Origin: Izemoplasma sp964435595
GTDB taxonomy: Bacteria; Bacillota_I; Bacilli_A; Izemoplasmatales; Izemoplasmataceae
NCBI GenBank assembly: GCA_964435595.1
Contig: CAYSZV010000005.1
Span: forward strand, 14,742 to 78,741
Length of the DNA: 64,000 nt
Direction of reading: 5' to 3'
The stretch's first letter is position 1; each line of letters opens with the position of its first letter. Below the pieces are notes generated by a model, which was given only the letters and a program-made list of their open reading frames with translations, did not search any database and was not told the origin of the DNA. The position numbers and the translations under genes are program-made. Below, piece after piece: positions 28,148-37,463 of the stretch.

Positions 28148-29251
28148 ATGAATAATAACAAATTCTTTTCAGATGTATTTCTAACAAAAGCACTAAAAGT
28201 ATTAGGAGTAGTCCTATTGTTTTTAGCTGTCTTATTTATGTTGAGTTTGTTTAGTGACTTTATCTCTACTATTTGGGGTGCATTGACAAGCGCGTTGATA
28301 CCATTTATCATTGCATGGCTTATCAGTTTGATTATGTATCCAATTATCCAGTTCTTTGAACGAAGAGGAGTGGGGCCACGTGGACTTAGTGTTACAATTG
28401 TATACTTATTGATTGGTGTTCTTGCTTATTTCTTCTTTTACTTATTAACGCCAGCAATTATTGATCAAGTTCGAGCATTCTTTGCACCAGGTGCTGAGTA
28501 TGAACAATTGATTGATTATTTCCAAAATGACTTTAGAAGTGAATTCATTTTAGGTACAGATGTATACGACCAAATTCTTGGGTTCATTAATGATTCTACA
28601 ATTCTTGAAGACATTGTAAGTGGATTTGTAAATACCATAACAACAAGCTTGGGATCTAGTATTACTGGAATCATAGCTGTTGTAATGGTCTTACCAATTT
28701 TATTACTATACTATTTGGTAGATTATGAATTAATCAATGATAATATCCGTACGATTTTACCAATCCGTTATGAAAAAGATGCATCCGATTTAGGAAACAG
28801 AATGAACCGTACTGTTGGTGCCTATTTACGTGGACAAGTTATTTTGATGTTTGCGATTGGGACAGTAGCGACAGTAGCCTACCGTCTTGTTGGATTAAAC
28901 TATTTCTTCATCTTTGGATTGATTGTTGGTCTTACCAATATCATTCCATACTTTGGGGCAATCATTGCCATGGTACCGGTGTTGATTTATTCTATTATTA
29001 CCAAGGATGTTAATCCGTTTATCATTTTAGCAATCAATATCGTATTACAGTTTATTGAAGGAAATATATTCCAACCGATGATTATGGGGCGTCAATTAGA
29101 AATGCATCCATTGATTATAATTGGTAGTATCTTGTTCTTTGGTAGTTTATTTGGAGCTCTTGGAGTTATCTTTGCTGCACCTCTTGCAGCAACAATTCGT
29201 GTATTGTTCAATTTCTATAAAGAGAAACGGGAACAACGACTCACCACATGA
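28148..29251 (+). CDS. AI-2E family (PerM/YtvI-like) membrane transporter
   Basis: 367 aa polytopic membrane protein of the AI-2E transporter family; substrates vary and the name should not be read as autoinducer export. About eight helices, with the family signature in the second half: GLTNIIPYFGAIIAMVP, then GNIFQPMIMGRQLEMHPL. It lies between aspS and tcdA, which are adjacent in B. subtilis, so the permease and the next gene are an insertion into that order. A paralogue of the same family lies at 49950. Confidence 0.88.
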   Translation: MNNNKFFSDVFLTKALKVLGVVLLFLAVLFMLSLFSDFISTIWGALTSALIPFIIAWLISLIMYPIIQFFERRGVGPRGLSVTIVYLLIGVLAYFFFYLLTPAIIDQVRAFFAPGAEYEQLIDYFQNDFRSEFILGTDVYDQILGFINDSTILEDIVSGFVNTITTSLGSSITGIIAVVMVLPILLLYYLVDYELINDNIRTILPIRYEKDASDLGNRMNRTVGAYLRGQVILMFAIGTVATVAYRLVGLNYFFIFGLIVGLTNIIPYFGAIIAMVPVLIYSIITKDVNPFIILAINIVLQFIEGNIFQPMIMGRQLEMHPLIIIGSILFFGSLFGALGVIFAAPLAATIRVLFNFYKEKREQRLTT

Positions 29252-29676
29252 AACGAAAAAGAGTATACAATCAATTCCAAATAAACTTAATCGTGTTTTA
29301 CGCTGTTAGTATTTTATTAGTTCCAATGTTTATCGTTGTAGCATATATGTTTGATTTACATTTATATACTTCAACAAATTACATTGTATTAATCGCATCT
29401 ATCATAGCTCTTGGATTTTTCGTGATTGGAATCGCATATCTCTTAGTTAGAAGAGAACAAACAGAACGCAAACTTAAGCCATCGTATTACCGTGAGTTTA
29501 TTATTTTACTTGCTTGTACTACATTTGGTATTGTTGGGTTTGGAATATTTTATACGTATTTAGGAGGAAGTGCTCGTTATATTCCTCATGTAATTATTCC
29601 TTTGTTTATTGTCACATATTCAGTAGAAACCGTTCTTGGGCACCGATTTTTCAATGTTGATATAATCAGAAATTAA
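29248..29676 (+). CDS. Small polytopic membrane protein, partner of the permease?
   Basis: 142 aa, about four hydrophobic helices (roughly 11-35, 41-66, 82-104, 111-128), short basic N-terminus. No recognised family. Its ATG overlaps the permease stop (ATGA), so translation is coupled and it could be an accessory subunit (inference). A terminator starts at its stop codon. Confidence 0.7.
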   Translation: MKRKRVYNQFQINLIVFYAVSILLVPMFIVVAYMFDLHLYTSTNYIVLIASIIALGFFVIGIAYLLVRREQTERKLKPSYYREFIILLACTTFGIVGFGIFYTYLGGSARYIPHVIIPLFIVTYSVETVLGHRFFNVDIIRN

Positions 29677-29702
29677 ATGGCTACCCTTGTGTAGTCATTT
29701 TT
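29676..29702 (+). terminator. Terminator before tcdA
   Basis: AATGGCTAC / GTAGTCATT stem with one wobble, CCTTGT loop, then a short T-run. Confidence 0.7.
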
Positions 29703-29722
29703 AAGAAGTAGGTGAAGATACA

Positions 29723-30397
29723 ATGTTTGAACGTCTTACATTAATTACAAAAGAAGAAGGTCTTTCTAAGTTAAAAGATAGTAGTGTATTGGTACTCGGT
29801 CTTGGTGGAGTGGGAGGACATTGTTGTGAAGCTCTTGCTAGAAGTGGTGTTGGGACATTGATAATTGTTGATCGAGACATCGTTGATGTTACCAATATCA
29901 ATCGTCAAATTGTTGCCTTACATTCGACAATTGGTAAAGTAAAGACAGATATTATGAAAGAACGAATTCTTGATATCAATCCTGATTGCAGGGTGATTGC
30001 TTATCATACATTTTATAATCATGATACCAAAGAAGAAATCTTATCAAACAAGATTGATTTTATTTGTGATTGTATTGATACCATCACATTCAAAATTGAT
30101 ATTATCAAACAAGCAATTACAAGAAATATCCCTATCATTTCAAGTATGGGAGCTGGAAACAAAGTCCATCCAGAATTGCTTGAAATTGAGTATCTCCATA
30201 AAACTTCTTATGATCCAATCGCCAAAGTCATTCGCACCAAACTTAGAAAAGAACAGATTGATGCGAAGATTCCTGTGGTATATTCAAAAGAGGAACCGAT
30301 TGAAACCAATACAACTGTAATTGGTAGTACCAGCTTCACGCCGAGTGTTGCGGGACTATTGATGGCTGGATACGTCGTAAGGAAAATCATTGAGTAA
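29723..30397 (+). CDS. tcdA: tRNA threonylcarbamoyladenosine dehydratase (E1-like)
   Basis: ATP-dependent dehydratase that cyclises t6A37 of tRNA to ct6A. E1/ThiF fold with the nucleotide loop LVLGLGGVGGHCCEALARSG, DRDIVDVTNINRQ (adenylation Arg/Asn region) and DCIDTITFK. At 224 aa it is of the TcdA/YrvM type. B. subtilis has yrvM just after aspS, as here apart from two inserted genes. First gene of a long overlapping run to 37429. Confidence 0.9.
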   Translation: MFERLTLITKEEGLSKLKDSSVLVLGLGGVGGHCCEALARSGVGTLIIVDRDIVDVTNINRQIVALHSTIGKVKTDIMKERILDINPDCRVIAYHTFYNHDTKEEILSNKIDFICDCIDTITFKIDIIKQAITRNIPIISSMGAGNKVHPELLEIEYLHKTSYDPIAKVIRTKLRKEQIDAKIPVVYSKEEPIETNTTVIGSTSFTPSVAGLLMAGYVVRKIIE

Positions 30398-31373
30398 GTT
30401 ATTACGATTCAGAGAATATACCCCACAATGGGAACAGGACTTTATACAAATTCAGGATTACTTGGATCGTTTCTTGGGTAATTTGGTCATTGGAATTCAC
30501 CATGTTGGTAGCACTAGTGTCAAAGGACTTGGGGCAAAGCCGATCATTGATGTTGATATTGAGTATGAGCATTACTTTAATGAAATCAAACGACTATTAG
30601 TACAAAACAAGTATGAATTCGAAGGCGAAAAAGGGATCAAAGGAAGGTATTCTTTTCGATTTCAAGGAGCAAATTTACCTGAACATCATTTATATGTGAT
30701 TCATTCCGATGAGGTAGAATTACAAAAACATATCACATTTCGTGATGCATTACGTAGATTTCCAATCTATCGTGAAATGTATCATCAAGTAAAACAAAAA
30801 TTAATCGAGGCAAACAATAAAAATCGTCTCTTGTATACAGAGAACAAAACAGAAATAATTAATCTAATAATGAAGGAAAGTGAAAAGATGAAAACAATCG
30901 TATTTGCAGGTGGATGTTTTTGGGGAGTAGAAGCATACTTTAAATTAATTGAAGGTGTAATTGATACTGAAGTAGGATATATCGCAGGAAACGGTGAGAC
31001 ATCTTACCAAGAAGTATGTGCTGGCAGCGGGCATGCAGAAGCTGTCTTGATTCAGTATGATGGAACAAAGGTTTCTTTGAAAACATTACTAGATCACTTA
31101 TTTAATATCATTGATCCCACTTCAATTAACAAACAAGGCAATGATATTGGCGTACAATACCGTACAGGGATCTACAACTATACTGATCAAGAATTACTTG
31201 AAATAAAGGCTTACATCCAAAATAAACAGCCTTTATATAAGAAACCGATTGCCATTGAGTTGAAGACAAATCTAGATTTTTATGGTGCCGAAGCCTATCA
31301 CCAAGATTATTTAGAAAAAAATAAAAATGGCTATTGCCATGTCAATTTATCGAGTCATAAAAATGTCAAATAG
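30390..31373 (+). CDS. msrA: GrpB (UPF0157) domain fused to peptide methionine sulfoxide reductase A
   Basis: 327 aa in one frame. Residues 1-160 are a GrpB/UPF0157 nucleotidyltransferase-like domain (HHVGSTSVKGLGAKPIIDVD). Residues 167-327 are MsrA, which reduces methionine-S-sulfoxide, with catalytic Cys in FAGGCFWGVEAYF and GSGHAEAV, GVQYRTGIY. Start is TTG 30390 inside the tcdA end with AAGGA upstream. An internal ATG (30888) preceded by GAAGGAAAG could also start MsrA alone. In the +1 frame TAA TAA TGA occurs at the junction, so the fusion may stem from an indel. Confidence 0.85.
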   Translation: MSKLLRFREYTPQWEQDFIQIQDYLDRFLGNLVIGIHHVGSTSVKGLGAKPIIDVDIEYEHYFNEIKRLLVQNKYEFEGEKGIKGRYSFRFQGANLPEHHLYVIHSDEVELQKHITFRDALRRFPIYREMYHQVKQKLIEANNKNRLLYTENKTEIINLIMKESEKMKTIVFAGGCFWGVEAYFKLIEGVIDTEVGYIAGNGETSYQEVCAGSGHAEAVLIQYDGTKVSLKTLLDHLFNIIDPTSINKQGNDIGVQYRTGIYNYTDQELLEIKAYIQNKQPLYKKPIAIELKTNLDFYGAEAYHQDYLEKNKNGYCHVNLSSHKNVK

Positions 31374-32256
31374 TGTCTTAGTTATCGGCGCACAAAATAT
31401 TGATGTTTTTACCAAGACCAATGAACCGTATACATTAAAAGATTCTAATGTTTGTTCTGTCTCTATGGCATTTGGTGGGGTTGGTAGAAATATTGTTGAA
31501 AATCTTACTAGACTTGGAAACAATGTCTCTTTTATGACTGTCTTTAGTACCGATTATTTTGGACAAGTCGCAAAACAATCATTATTGGATATGGGTGTCA
31601 CACTGACAAACTCAATCGATCAAGAAGGATATGCCAATAGTATTTATCTTGGAATATTAGATGAAGACAATGATTTATACTTGGGACTAAACGATATGGA
31701 GATTACCAAATCTTTGGATCCTGATTATTTTATGAAACATATTGATTATATCAATTCATTTGATGTTGTTGTGATTGACAACAATCTATCGGAAGAGAGT
31801 ATAACGTATTTGTTGCCACACATTACAAGTGTCAAAGTAATGGATGCGGTAAGTGCGCATAAGTTACCTAAAATAGCGATGTTATTGCCACACATTGATT
31901 ATTTGAAAGTAAATAAATTAGAACATTATGAACTTGTGAAACGATATGAAATGGAAAAGGAAATGGATATTCCAAATTCATTGAGTTTGCTTGTGACTAA
32001 CGGTCCAAACAGAATCAAATACTTGGCTCCAAACCAGCCATTTAACACTATGCCAATCGCTTGTGAAACGATTATAAACGCAAGTGGAGCTGGGGATGGA
32101 TTTATCAGTGGATTTGTCCATGGGTTATTACATAATAAAGATGAAGTAACAAGATTAGAATATGCAAAAAGAGTTGCTTATATTACATTGCAGAGTAATG
32201 ATGCGACAAGTAAGTCTTTATGCAAAGAAGAGGTCGAAGATGAAACAATATATTGA
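31363..32256 (+). CDS. psuK: PfkB-family kinase, probable pseudouridine kinase
   Basis: Sugar/nucleoside kinase that should phosphorylate pseudouridine to pseudouridine 5'-phosphate. PfkB signature 1 region FGGVGRNIVENLTRLG and signature 2 INASGAGDGFISGF with the catalytic Asp. 297 aa from ATG 31363; the frame is open back to 31327 inside msrA. The RBS is weak, so the start is tentative. It overlaps msrA by 11 and psuG by 17 bases; pairing with psuG sets the specificity. Confidence 0.85.
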   Translation: MSNSVLVIGAQNIDVFTKTNEPYTLKDSNVCSVSMAFGGVGRNIVENLTRLGNNVSFMTVFSTDYFGQVAKQSLLDMGVTLTNSIDQEGYANSIYLGILDEDNDLYLGLNDMEITKSLDPDYFMKHIDYINSFDVVVIDNNLSEESITYLLPHITSVKVMDAVSAHKLPKIAMLLPHIDYLKVNKLEHYELVKRYEMEKEMDIPNSLSLLVTNGPNRIKYLAPNQPFNTMPIACETIINASGAGDGFISGFVHGLLHNKDEVTRLEYAKRVAYITLQSNDATSKSLCKEEVEDETIY

Positions 32257-33186
32257 ATACAGTAAAGAGGTACAAGAAGCACTTGATAAAAAATTGCCAA
32301 TTGTAGCATTAGAATCTACGATTATTTCACATGGGATGCCTTATCCAGAAAATGTAGAGACTGCTAGAAATTGTGAGCAAATCGTTAGAAATCAAGGAGC
32401 AGTTCCCGCAACAATTGCTATTTTAAATGGAAAATTANNNNNNNNNNGTGCTAGTGAAATGTTTGGTAGGTAAAAAGAAAGAAATAAAACAGAATTTTGT
32501 GGTATAAAATTAAATAATATTGAATTTCAAAAACTTCAAGAAGAGATATCGCCTATAACGTAGCCAATAAGATTGATGGGGCAACGACTGTTGCAGCAAC
32601 TATGTATATTGCTAGTTTGGCTGGAATCAAAGTATTTGCTACCGGTGGAATTGGTGGTGTTCATAGAGGTGCAGAAACGACTATGGATATTTCTGCTGAT
32701 TTAGAAGAATTAAGTGAAACGTCAGTCATGGTAATTTGTGCTGGAGCAAAAAGCATCTTGGATCTTGGATTGACATTAGAATATCTTGAAACAAAAGGAG
32801 TTGAAGTGATTGGGTATCAAACAAAATCACTCCCTGCCTTTTATACTAGAACAAGTGACTATGAAGTAAACTTTAAGATTGATACACCGGAAGAAATCGC
32901 TTCTGTCTTTCATACCAAACAAGAATTGGCTTTACGTGGTGGGATGTTAATTACGAATCCAATCCCGAAAGAGTATTCGATGGATCCTAAGATTATCAAC
33001 AAAGCAATTGATGAAGCAATACTTGAAATGGATAAATTGGGAATCAAGGGAAAAGATACAACACCTTATTTATTGGGTAAGATAGTTGAAATTACAGGTG
33101 GAAACAGTTTAAAATCAAATATACAGTTGGTTTATAACAACTGCAAAGTAGCAAGTCAGATTAGTGTTGCATTAAATACACTATAG
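32240..33186 (+). pseudogene. psuG: Pseudouridine-5'-phosphate glycosidase, broken by gap and frame loss
   Basis: Cleaves pseudouridine 5'-phosphate to uracil and ribose 5-phosphate. The 5' part (32240-32437) reads ALESTIISHGMPYPENV ... AVPATIAILNGKL. After a 10-N gap the frame that carries the rest (SRRDIAYNVANKIDGATT, GGIGGVHRGAETT, SNIQLVYNN) opens only at 32524, after an in-frame TGA. Between, another frame encodes GIKLNNIEFQKLQEEI, which also resembles the family. So the gene is either a real pseudogene or misassembled. Intact length would be about 305 aa. Confidence 0.8.
32438..32447. other. Assembly gap (10 N) inside psuG
   Basis: Ten N; about 76 bases to its right (32448-32523) cannot be fitted to PsuG in a single frame. 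Confidence 0.95.
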
Positions 33187-33195
33187 GAGGGCATT

Positions 33196-33681
33196 ATGAA
33201 ACGAGAAGATTATATCAATTGGGATGAATATTTTATGGGTGTTGCCTTGCTTTCGGCAAAGCGTAGTAAAGATCCAGCAACACAAGTGGGAGCTTGTATT
33301 GTCAATGATAGAAAACGAATTGTAGGAATTGGATATAACGGATTCCCTTATGGTGTGGAAGATGATCAATTTCCATGGGCGAAAAGCAGTGATTGGGTCA
33401 ATTCAAAATACCCATATGTAGTACATGCTGAGCCCAATGCAATATTGAATGCAACAGTACCATTAGACAATTCTACCTTATACGTTACCTTATTTCCTTG
33501 TAATGAATGTGCCAAGTTAATCATTCAATCAGGAATCAGAGAAGTGGTTTATTTACTTGATAAATATCATGATCGTGATATGTTTATCGCATCTCGCAGA
33601 ATGTTTGATGCTGCAGGTGTCACGTATCGTCAATCTATCCAAATGGAAGTCGTGTTACAAAGTGAAAAAGACACTAAGTAA
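33196..33681 (+). CDS. comEB: dCMP deaminase (ComEB-like)
   Basis: Zinc deaminase converting dCMP to dUMP for dTMP synthesis. Zinc motif HAEPNAIL and PCNECAKLI, N-terminal RSKDPATQVGACIV. 161 aa. TAGGAGG precedes ATG 33196. It is homologous to B. subtilis ComEB, but no competence genes lie next to it here; it overlaps the protease gene downstream by 20 bases. Confidence 0.92.
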   Translation: MKREDYINWDEYFMGVALLSAKRSKDPATQVGACIVNDRKRIVGIGYNGFPYGVEDDQFPWAKSSDWVNSKYPYVVHAEPNAILNATVPLDNSTLYVTLFPCNECAKLIIQSGIREVVYLLDKYHDRDMFIASRRMFDAAGVTYRQSIQMEVVLQSEKDTK

Positions 33682-34675
33682 ATATTTATGGCTTATCATT
33701 CCTGGGATCTTTCTATATGGAGTTGTGCTAACTTTATTGTTTGTAAAGTCAAATTACTCTGTGATTGCACCGGGATACAATAACAATGTTGCAGGAACGA
33801 TTTATGTCGAGCCGAGTGAAAACTCACATCAAAAAGGATCGTTTCATACAACAAGTGTCTTTAGTTTAGAAGAAATCTCTATCTATCAACGTTTCTTAGG
33901 GAATTTGTTGGAAACAGTTACAATTGAACCAATGGGAGATTTTTACGATCAAGTAGATGTAGATGATTTACAAGTAATGAATGTATTAATGAAAGATGAT
34001 AGTATTCAAACATCATTAATCGTCGGGATTGAATATGCTGGGTATGAAATCAACTATGTTTCAAATCAAACCGTGTATTTAACTTATAAGTATTTAACTC
34101 CTGATACATTGAAAATAGGAGATATTATTGTGTCTGTCAATGGGGAAACTGATTTGAATCTTGCATTTGATGCAATTGAATGTGGTGACTATGCAGATTT
34201 TGTCGTTATTCGAGATGGAGAAGAAATGACAGTACGTCCGCAACGACAAGAGTTAGATGGAAATAGCTGTTCTATTGGAATCTATTTACTTCCTTACACG
34301 GAAATAGAAGATACAGAAGTAGAATATGAGATTTACGATACAAATACAGGCGGACCTAGTGGTGGGCTGATGCAAAGTTTGTTTATTTATAATCAATTAA
34401 CTGATTTTGATTATTCTTTGAATATGAAAATTGGTGGTACTGGGACAATTGATGTCGATGGAAATGTTGGATATATTGGTGGAGTAAGAGAAAAAATCAT
34501 TACCGCAATTGGCAATGATATTGATATATTCTTTATTCCGTATTTGGCTGATACTGACAATGATAATTATATTGAAGCGATGAAGGTCCTGGAAGAATTT
34601 GATACCGATATGGTTTTGGTTGGTGTTGCAACCTTTGAAGATGCCGTTGCGTATTTAGAAGGGTATGGTGAATAA
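33662..34675 (+). CDS. PDZ and Lon-like serine protease (YlbL/SepM family)
   Basis: 337 aa membrane-anchored S16-type protease. One N-terminal transmembrane helix (about 8-28), a PDZ domain (TPDTLKIGDIIVSVNGET) near 145-165, and a Lon-type proteolytic domain with the Ser in GGPSGGLM and Lys in GGVREKIITA, the Ser-Lys dyad. Start is GTG 33662 with GGAAG about 11 bases upstream, inside the end of comEB. SepM-type relatives process secreted peptides; the substrate here is unknown. Confidence 0.88.
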   Translation: MKKTLSKYLWLIIPGIFLYGVVLTLLFVKSNYSVIAPGYNNNVAGTIYVEPSENSHQKGSFHTTSVFSLEEISIYQRFLGNLLETVTIEPMGDFYDQVDVDDLQVMNVLMKDDSIQTSLIVGIEYAGYEINYVSNQTVYLTYKYLTPDTLKIGDIIVSVNGETDLNLAFDAIECGDYADFVVIRDGEEMTVRPQRQELDGNSCSIGIYLLPYTEIEDTEVEYEIYDTNTGGPSGGLMQSLFIYNQLTDFDYSLNMKIGGTGTIDVDGNVGYIGGVREKIITAIGNDIDIFFIPYLADTDNDNYIEAMKVLEEFDTDMVLVGVATFEDAVAYLEGYGE

Positions 34676-34676
34676 G

Positions 34677-35018
34677 ATGAAAGAATCATTTAACTTCTTT
34701 AAATATTATTTACCAAGTGAGATTATCAAGTCATTTTTAACAAGTCTCTTATTCTTTATTATACCCGCTTCAGTTGTAGCAATAATGGGAGTTCAAACCA
34801 TATTGGTTATGATACCTGATCGTTATATTGTCATACCGATTATGTATGGTTTGATGATTGGGATTTTGTTTTTCTCAACAAAAATATTAATTGATACGTT
34901 TAAGCATTATAAAGTTTATAAAGATTTTAATTACCAGATTCTATATTGGTTATTTTTCATGATTATCGGAATCATCATAACACTTGCTGGGATGATTTTA
35001 ATATTAATATTTGTATAA
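34677..35018 (+). CDS. Small membrane protein of unknown function
   Basis: 113 aa, three hydrophobic helices (about 17-40, 45-65, 85-112) with charged linkers (KHYKVYKDF). No known family. ATG 34677 has GGTGA upstream; an in-frame ATG 34665 lies inside the protease gene. Located between a membrane protease and lspA, so an envelope role is likely (inference). Confidence 0.7.
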   Translation: MKESFNFFKYYLPSEIIKSFLTSLLFFIIPASVVAIMGVQTILVMIPDRYIVIPIMYGLMIGILFFSTKILIDTFKHYKVYKDFNYQILYWLFFMIIGIIITLAGMILILIFV

Positions 35019-35030
35019 AGGATGATTCAA

Positions 35031-35615
35031 ATGAAGAAAACGTTTATTATAGTAGCAGTGATTATTATTGGGTTGATTGGTGTAGACCAATTATCGAAGA
35101 TATTAATCTTGAATCACAATGGTGGAAGAGATGTCAGAGAAATCTGTTTTGATATTCAGACAGATCCAGATGTAACCTATAGTGATCATCCAGGAATTGA
35201 TTGTGGTATCAATGATATCGAAGTGATTCCAGGTGTTTTTCACTTTACATTTAGTTTTAATACGGGAGCTTCATTTGGTAGTTTTAAAGGGAATTTGACA
35301 CTATTTTATGTCATTTCAATTTTTGCTGCTGGACTCTTTTATATATTACTGAAAGATATTAACTGGAAGACAAAAAAATGGTATACAGCAGCAGTTGTAT
35401 TAATGGTTGCTGGAGGAATTGGAAACGCAATAGATCGTGTCTTATTCCAGAAAGTAACGGACTTTATCGAGTTAGACTTTATGAGATTTGCTATCTTCAA
35501 CTTTGCAGATATGTGCTTAGTCGTTGGGGTAATCTTATTTGGACTTGATTTAGTATTGGAGGAAATCAATGGAAGAAATAAAAGTAGCGAACCAACAGAG
35601 CAACCAGAGGATTGA
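35031..35615 (+). CDS. lspA: Lipoprotein signal peptidase (signal peptidase II)
   Basis: Aspartyl membrane protease that removes signal peptides from prolipoproteins. Motifs: VDQLSK, FSFNTGASFGSF, GGIGNAIDRV with the first catalytic Asp and FNFADMCL with the second. Four helices, 194 aa. ATG 35031 has AAAGGATG at good spacing. Its presence fits the lipobox protein at 40329. Its end overlaps rluD by 47 bases, the lspA-ylyB order of B. subtilis. Confidence 0.94.
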   Translation: MKKTFIIVAVIIIGLIGVDQLSKILILNHNGGRDVREICFDIQTDPDVTYSDHPGIDCGINDIEVIPGVFHFTFSFNTGASFGSFKGNLTLFYVISIFAAGLFYILLKDINWKTKKWYTAAVVLMVAGGIGNAIDRVLFQKVTDFIELDFMRFAIFNFADMCLVVGVILFGLDLVLEEINGRNKSSEPTEQPED

Positions 35616-36468
35616 TAAATTCTTAAACGAGTGGCTTGAAGAATCAAGAAATACAATACAAACAATGATCAAAGAAGGATACATTTTAGTAAATGATGTT
35701 GTTGTAAAAAACAATTACAAAGTGAAAGAAGATGATGTGATTACGATTAATGAAATCGAAATCACTGAAGTTGATTTATTACCGGAGGATATTCCTTTAG
35801 AAGTGGTCTATCAAGATGATGAAATCATTATTGTCAATAAAAGTGATGATATCGTTGTCCATCCTGGAGCTGGGAACACTTCAGGCACTTTGGTGAATGC
35901 TTTGTTATTTCATATCAAAGACTTTCAAGCAATCAAAGGAGAAATCAGACCTGGAATTGTTCATCGTATTGATAAAGAAACAAGTGGGCTATTGGTCGTT
36001 GCGAAAACGCCAAAGGCACTTGAGTATTTAAGTGATCAAATGAAAGAGAAAAAAGCAAGTCGTAAATATATTGCCTTGGTCGATGGAGTCATCCCGCATA
36101 ACCTAGGTAAAGTCACTGCCCCAATTGGTAGAGACCCTAAAAACAGACAAAAAATGGCTTGTGTTGAAGGTGGAAAGCATGCTGTTACTCATTTTAAAGT
36201 GCTACAAAGATATGAAGAACATACGTTGATTGAATGCACCTTAGAAACGGGTAGAACCCATCAGATCCGTGTTCATATGAATTATATTGGATACCCAATT
36301 TATGGAGATGCCAAATATGGACAACGAAAAACGGATACAAGTCATGGACAATATTTACATGCCAAAACATTGGGTATTTACCATCCGAAAACAGAAGAGT
36401 ATATGGAATTTGATAGTGAGTTACCTGACTATTTCCAAGAAAAACTTGAGGAATTAAAAGTAGACTAG
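35569..36468 (+). CDS. rluD: RluD/YlyB-type 23S rRNA pseudouridine synthase
   Basis: Isomerises uridines in 23S rRNA. S4 RNA-binding domain at residues 10-70 (QRIDKFLNEWL), catalytic Asp in GIVHRIDKETSGLLV, and RTHQIRVHM, IYGDAKYG near the end. 299 aa. TTGGAGGA precedes ATG 35569, within lspA. Exact target positions cannot be told from sequence. Confidence 0.92.
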   Translation: MEEIKVANQQSNQRIDKFLNEWLEESRNTIQTMIKEGYILVNDVVVKNNYKVKEDDVITINEIEITEVDLLPEDIPLEVVYQDDEIIIVNKSDDIVVHPGAGNTSGTLVNALLFHIKDFQAIKGEIRPGIVHRIDKETSGLLVVAKTPKALEYLSDQMKEKKASRKYIALVDGVIPHNLGKVTAPIGRDPKNRQKMACVEGGKHAVTHFKVLQRYEEHTLIECTLETGRTHQIRVHMNYIGYPIYGDAKYGQRKTDTSHGQYLHAKTLGIYHPKTEEYMEFDSELPDYFQEKLEELKVD

Positions 36469-36478
36469 GAGGGCAAGT

Positions 36479-37429
36479 ATGGCTGATATTTATTTGCATT
36501 CAAAATTAAGTGAACAAGTAATCAAAGATCTATCTCGTCCTCTGAATCAAGATATTGTCTTTGTCGGTGCACAAGGACCGGATCCAATGTACTATAATGT
36601 TTCCAAAAAAGATGGATTAGAATCGCGTTATTACGCAGATAGAATGCATGATACCAATACAAGATTACTGTTTAAAAATATGGTACCTTATGTAAAAAGT
36701 CATTTAACAGAAGAGACCTATTCATTCTTGATCGGATTCATTTGTCATTACGCTCTAGATGTATCCGTTCATCCATATGTGTATTACAATGTTGGGGTTT
36801 ATAAGAAAGATGACCCTGCCACACATCAATATCGAGGACTACATTTAAAGTTCGAACGAAGCATGGATGCAGTGATGATTCAAAAAGACTTTACTATCCC
36901 ATCTAGAAAATTTCGTTTAACACGCAAATACTTCCCTAAAACAGTCTTATCACCTGATGTCTGTAAGATGATGGAACATACATTGAAAAACACGTATGGC
37001 AAAGATAATGGCGGTAAATTGTATTGTGTTGGTGTGAAGAAGATGCAGAAAAATGTAAGAAACCTGATTACAGATCAATTCGGAATTAAGAAACTACTCT
37101 TGAAGTTTGTTGATTTGTTTGGCAGTGGTGATATGTTTTTACAAGATTTATCGTTTTTCAATCATGTTGAAAAGGGAATTGATTTTCTAAATGAAGAAAA
37201 AAATACATGGTACCATCCAATTACAAATACACCTTCCAATGATTCAGTAGAAGAGATGTTTGAAAAAGCAAAAGTATTTGCACATAGTTTAATCACTCAA
37301 GTAGATGCTTATTTATACGATATAAAAGAAGTAGATTTGGAAAGTGTATTTACCAATTTATCATTCAATTCTGGATTAGATTGTGATTTACATGATGAAA
37401 TGAAATACTTCAGGAATTATAAAAAATAA
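36479..37429 (+). CDS. Zinc-dependent phospholipase C-like protein
   Basis: 316 aa of the zinc-dependent phospholipase C/S1-P1-like fold: GAQGPDPMYYN and a second site GFICHYALDVSVHPYVYY with clustered His/Asp typical of metal ligands. No signal peptide is visible, so it is probably intracellular and the phospholipase label is a fold assignment only. AGGAGGGC precedes ATG 36479. Last gene of the tcdA-to-37429 run, closed by a strong terminator. Confidence 0.8.
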   Translation: MADIYLHSKLSEQVIKDLSRPLNQDIVFVGAQGPDPMYYNVSKKDGLESRYYADRMHDTNTRLLFKNMVPYVKSHLTEETYSFLIGFICHYALDVSVHPYVYYNVGVYKKDDPATHQYRGLHLKFERSMDAVMIQKDFTIPSRKFRLTRKYFPKTVLSPDVCKMMEHTLKNTYGKDNGGKLYCVGVKKMQKNVRNLITDQFGIKKLLLKFVDLFGSGDMFLQDLSFFNHVEKGIDFLNEEKNTWYHPITNTPSNDSVEEMFEKAKVFAHSLITQVDAYLYDIKEVDLESVFTNLSFNSGLDCDLHDEMKYFRNYKK

Positions 37430-37431
37430 CT

Positions 37432-37463
37432 GACTTTGATTTTTAAAAATCAAAGTCTTTTTT
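37432..37463 (+). terminator. Strong terminator ending the tcdA run
   Basis: GACTTTGATTTTT / AAAAATCAAAGTC perfect inverted repeat followed by six T. Confidence 0.88.
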
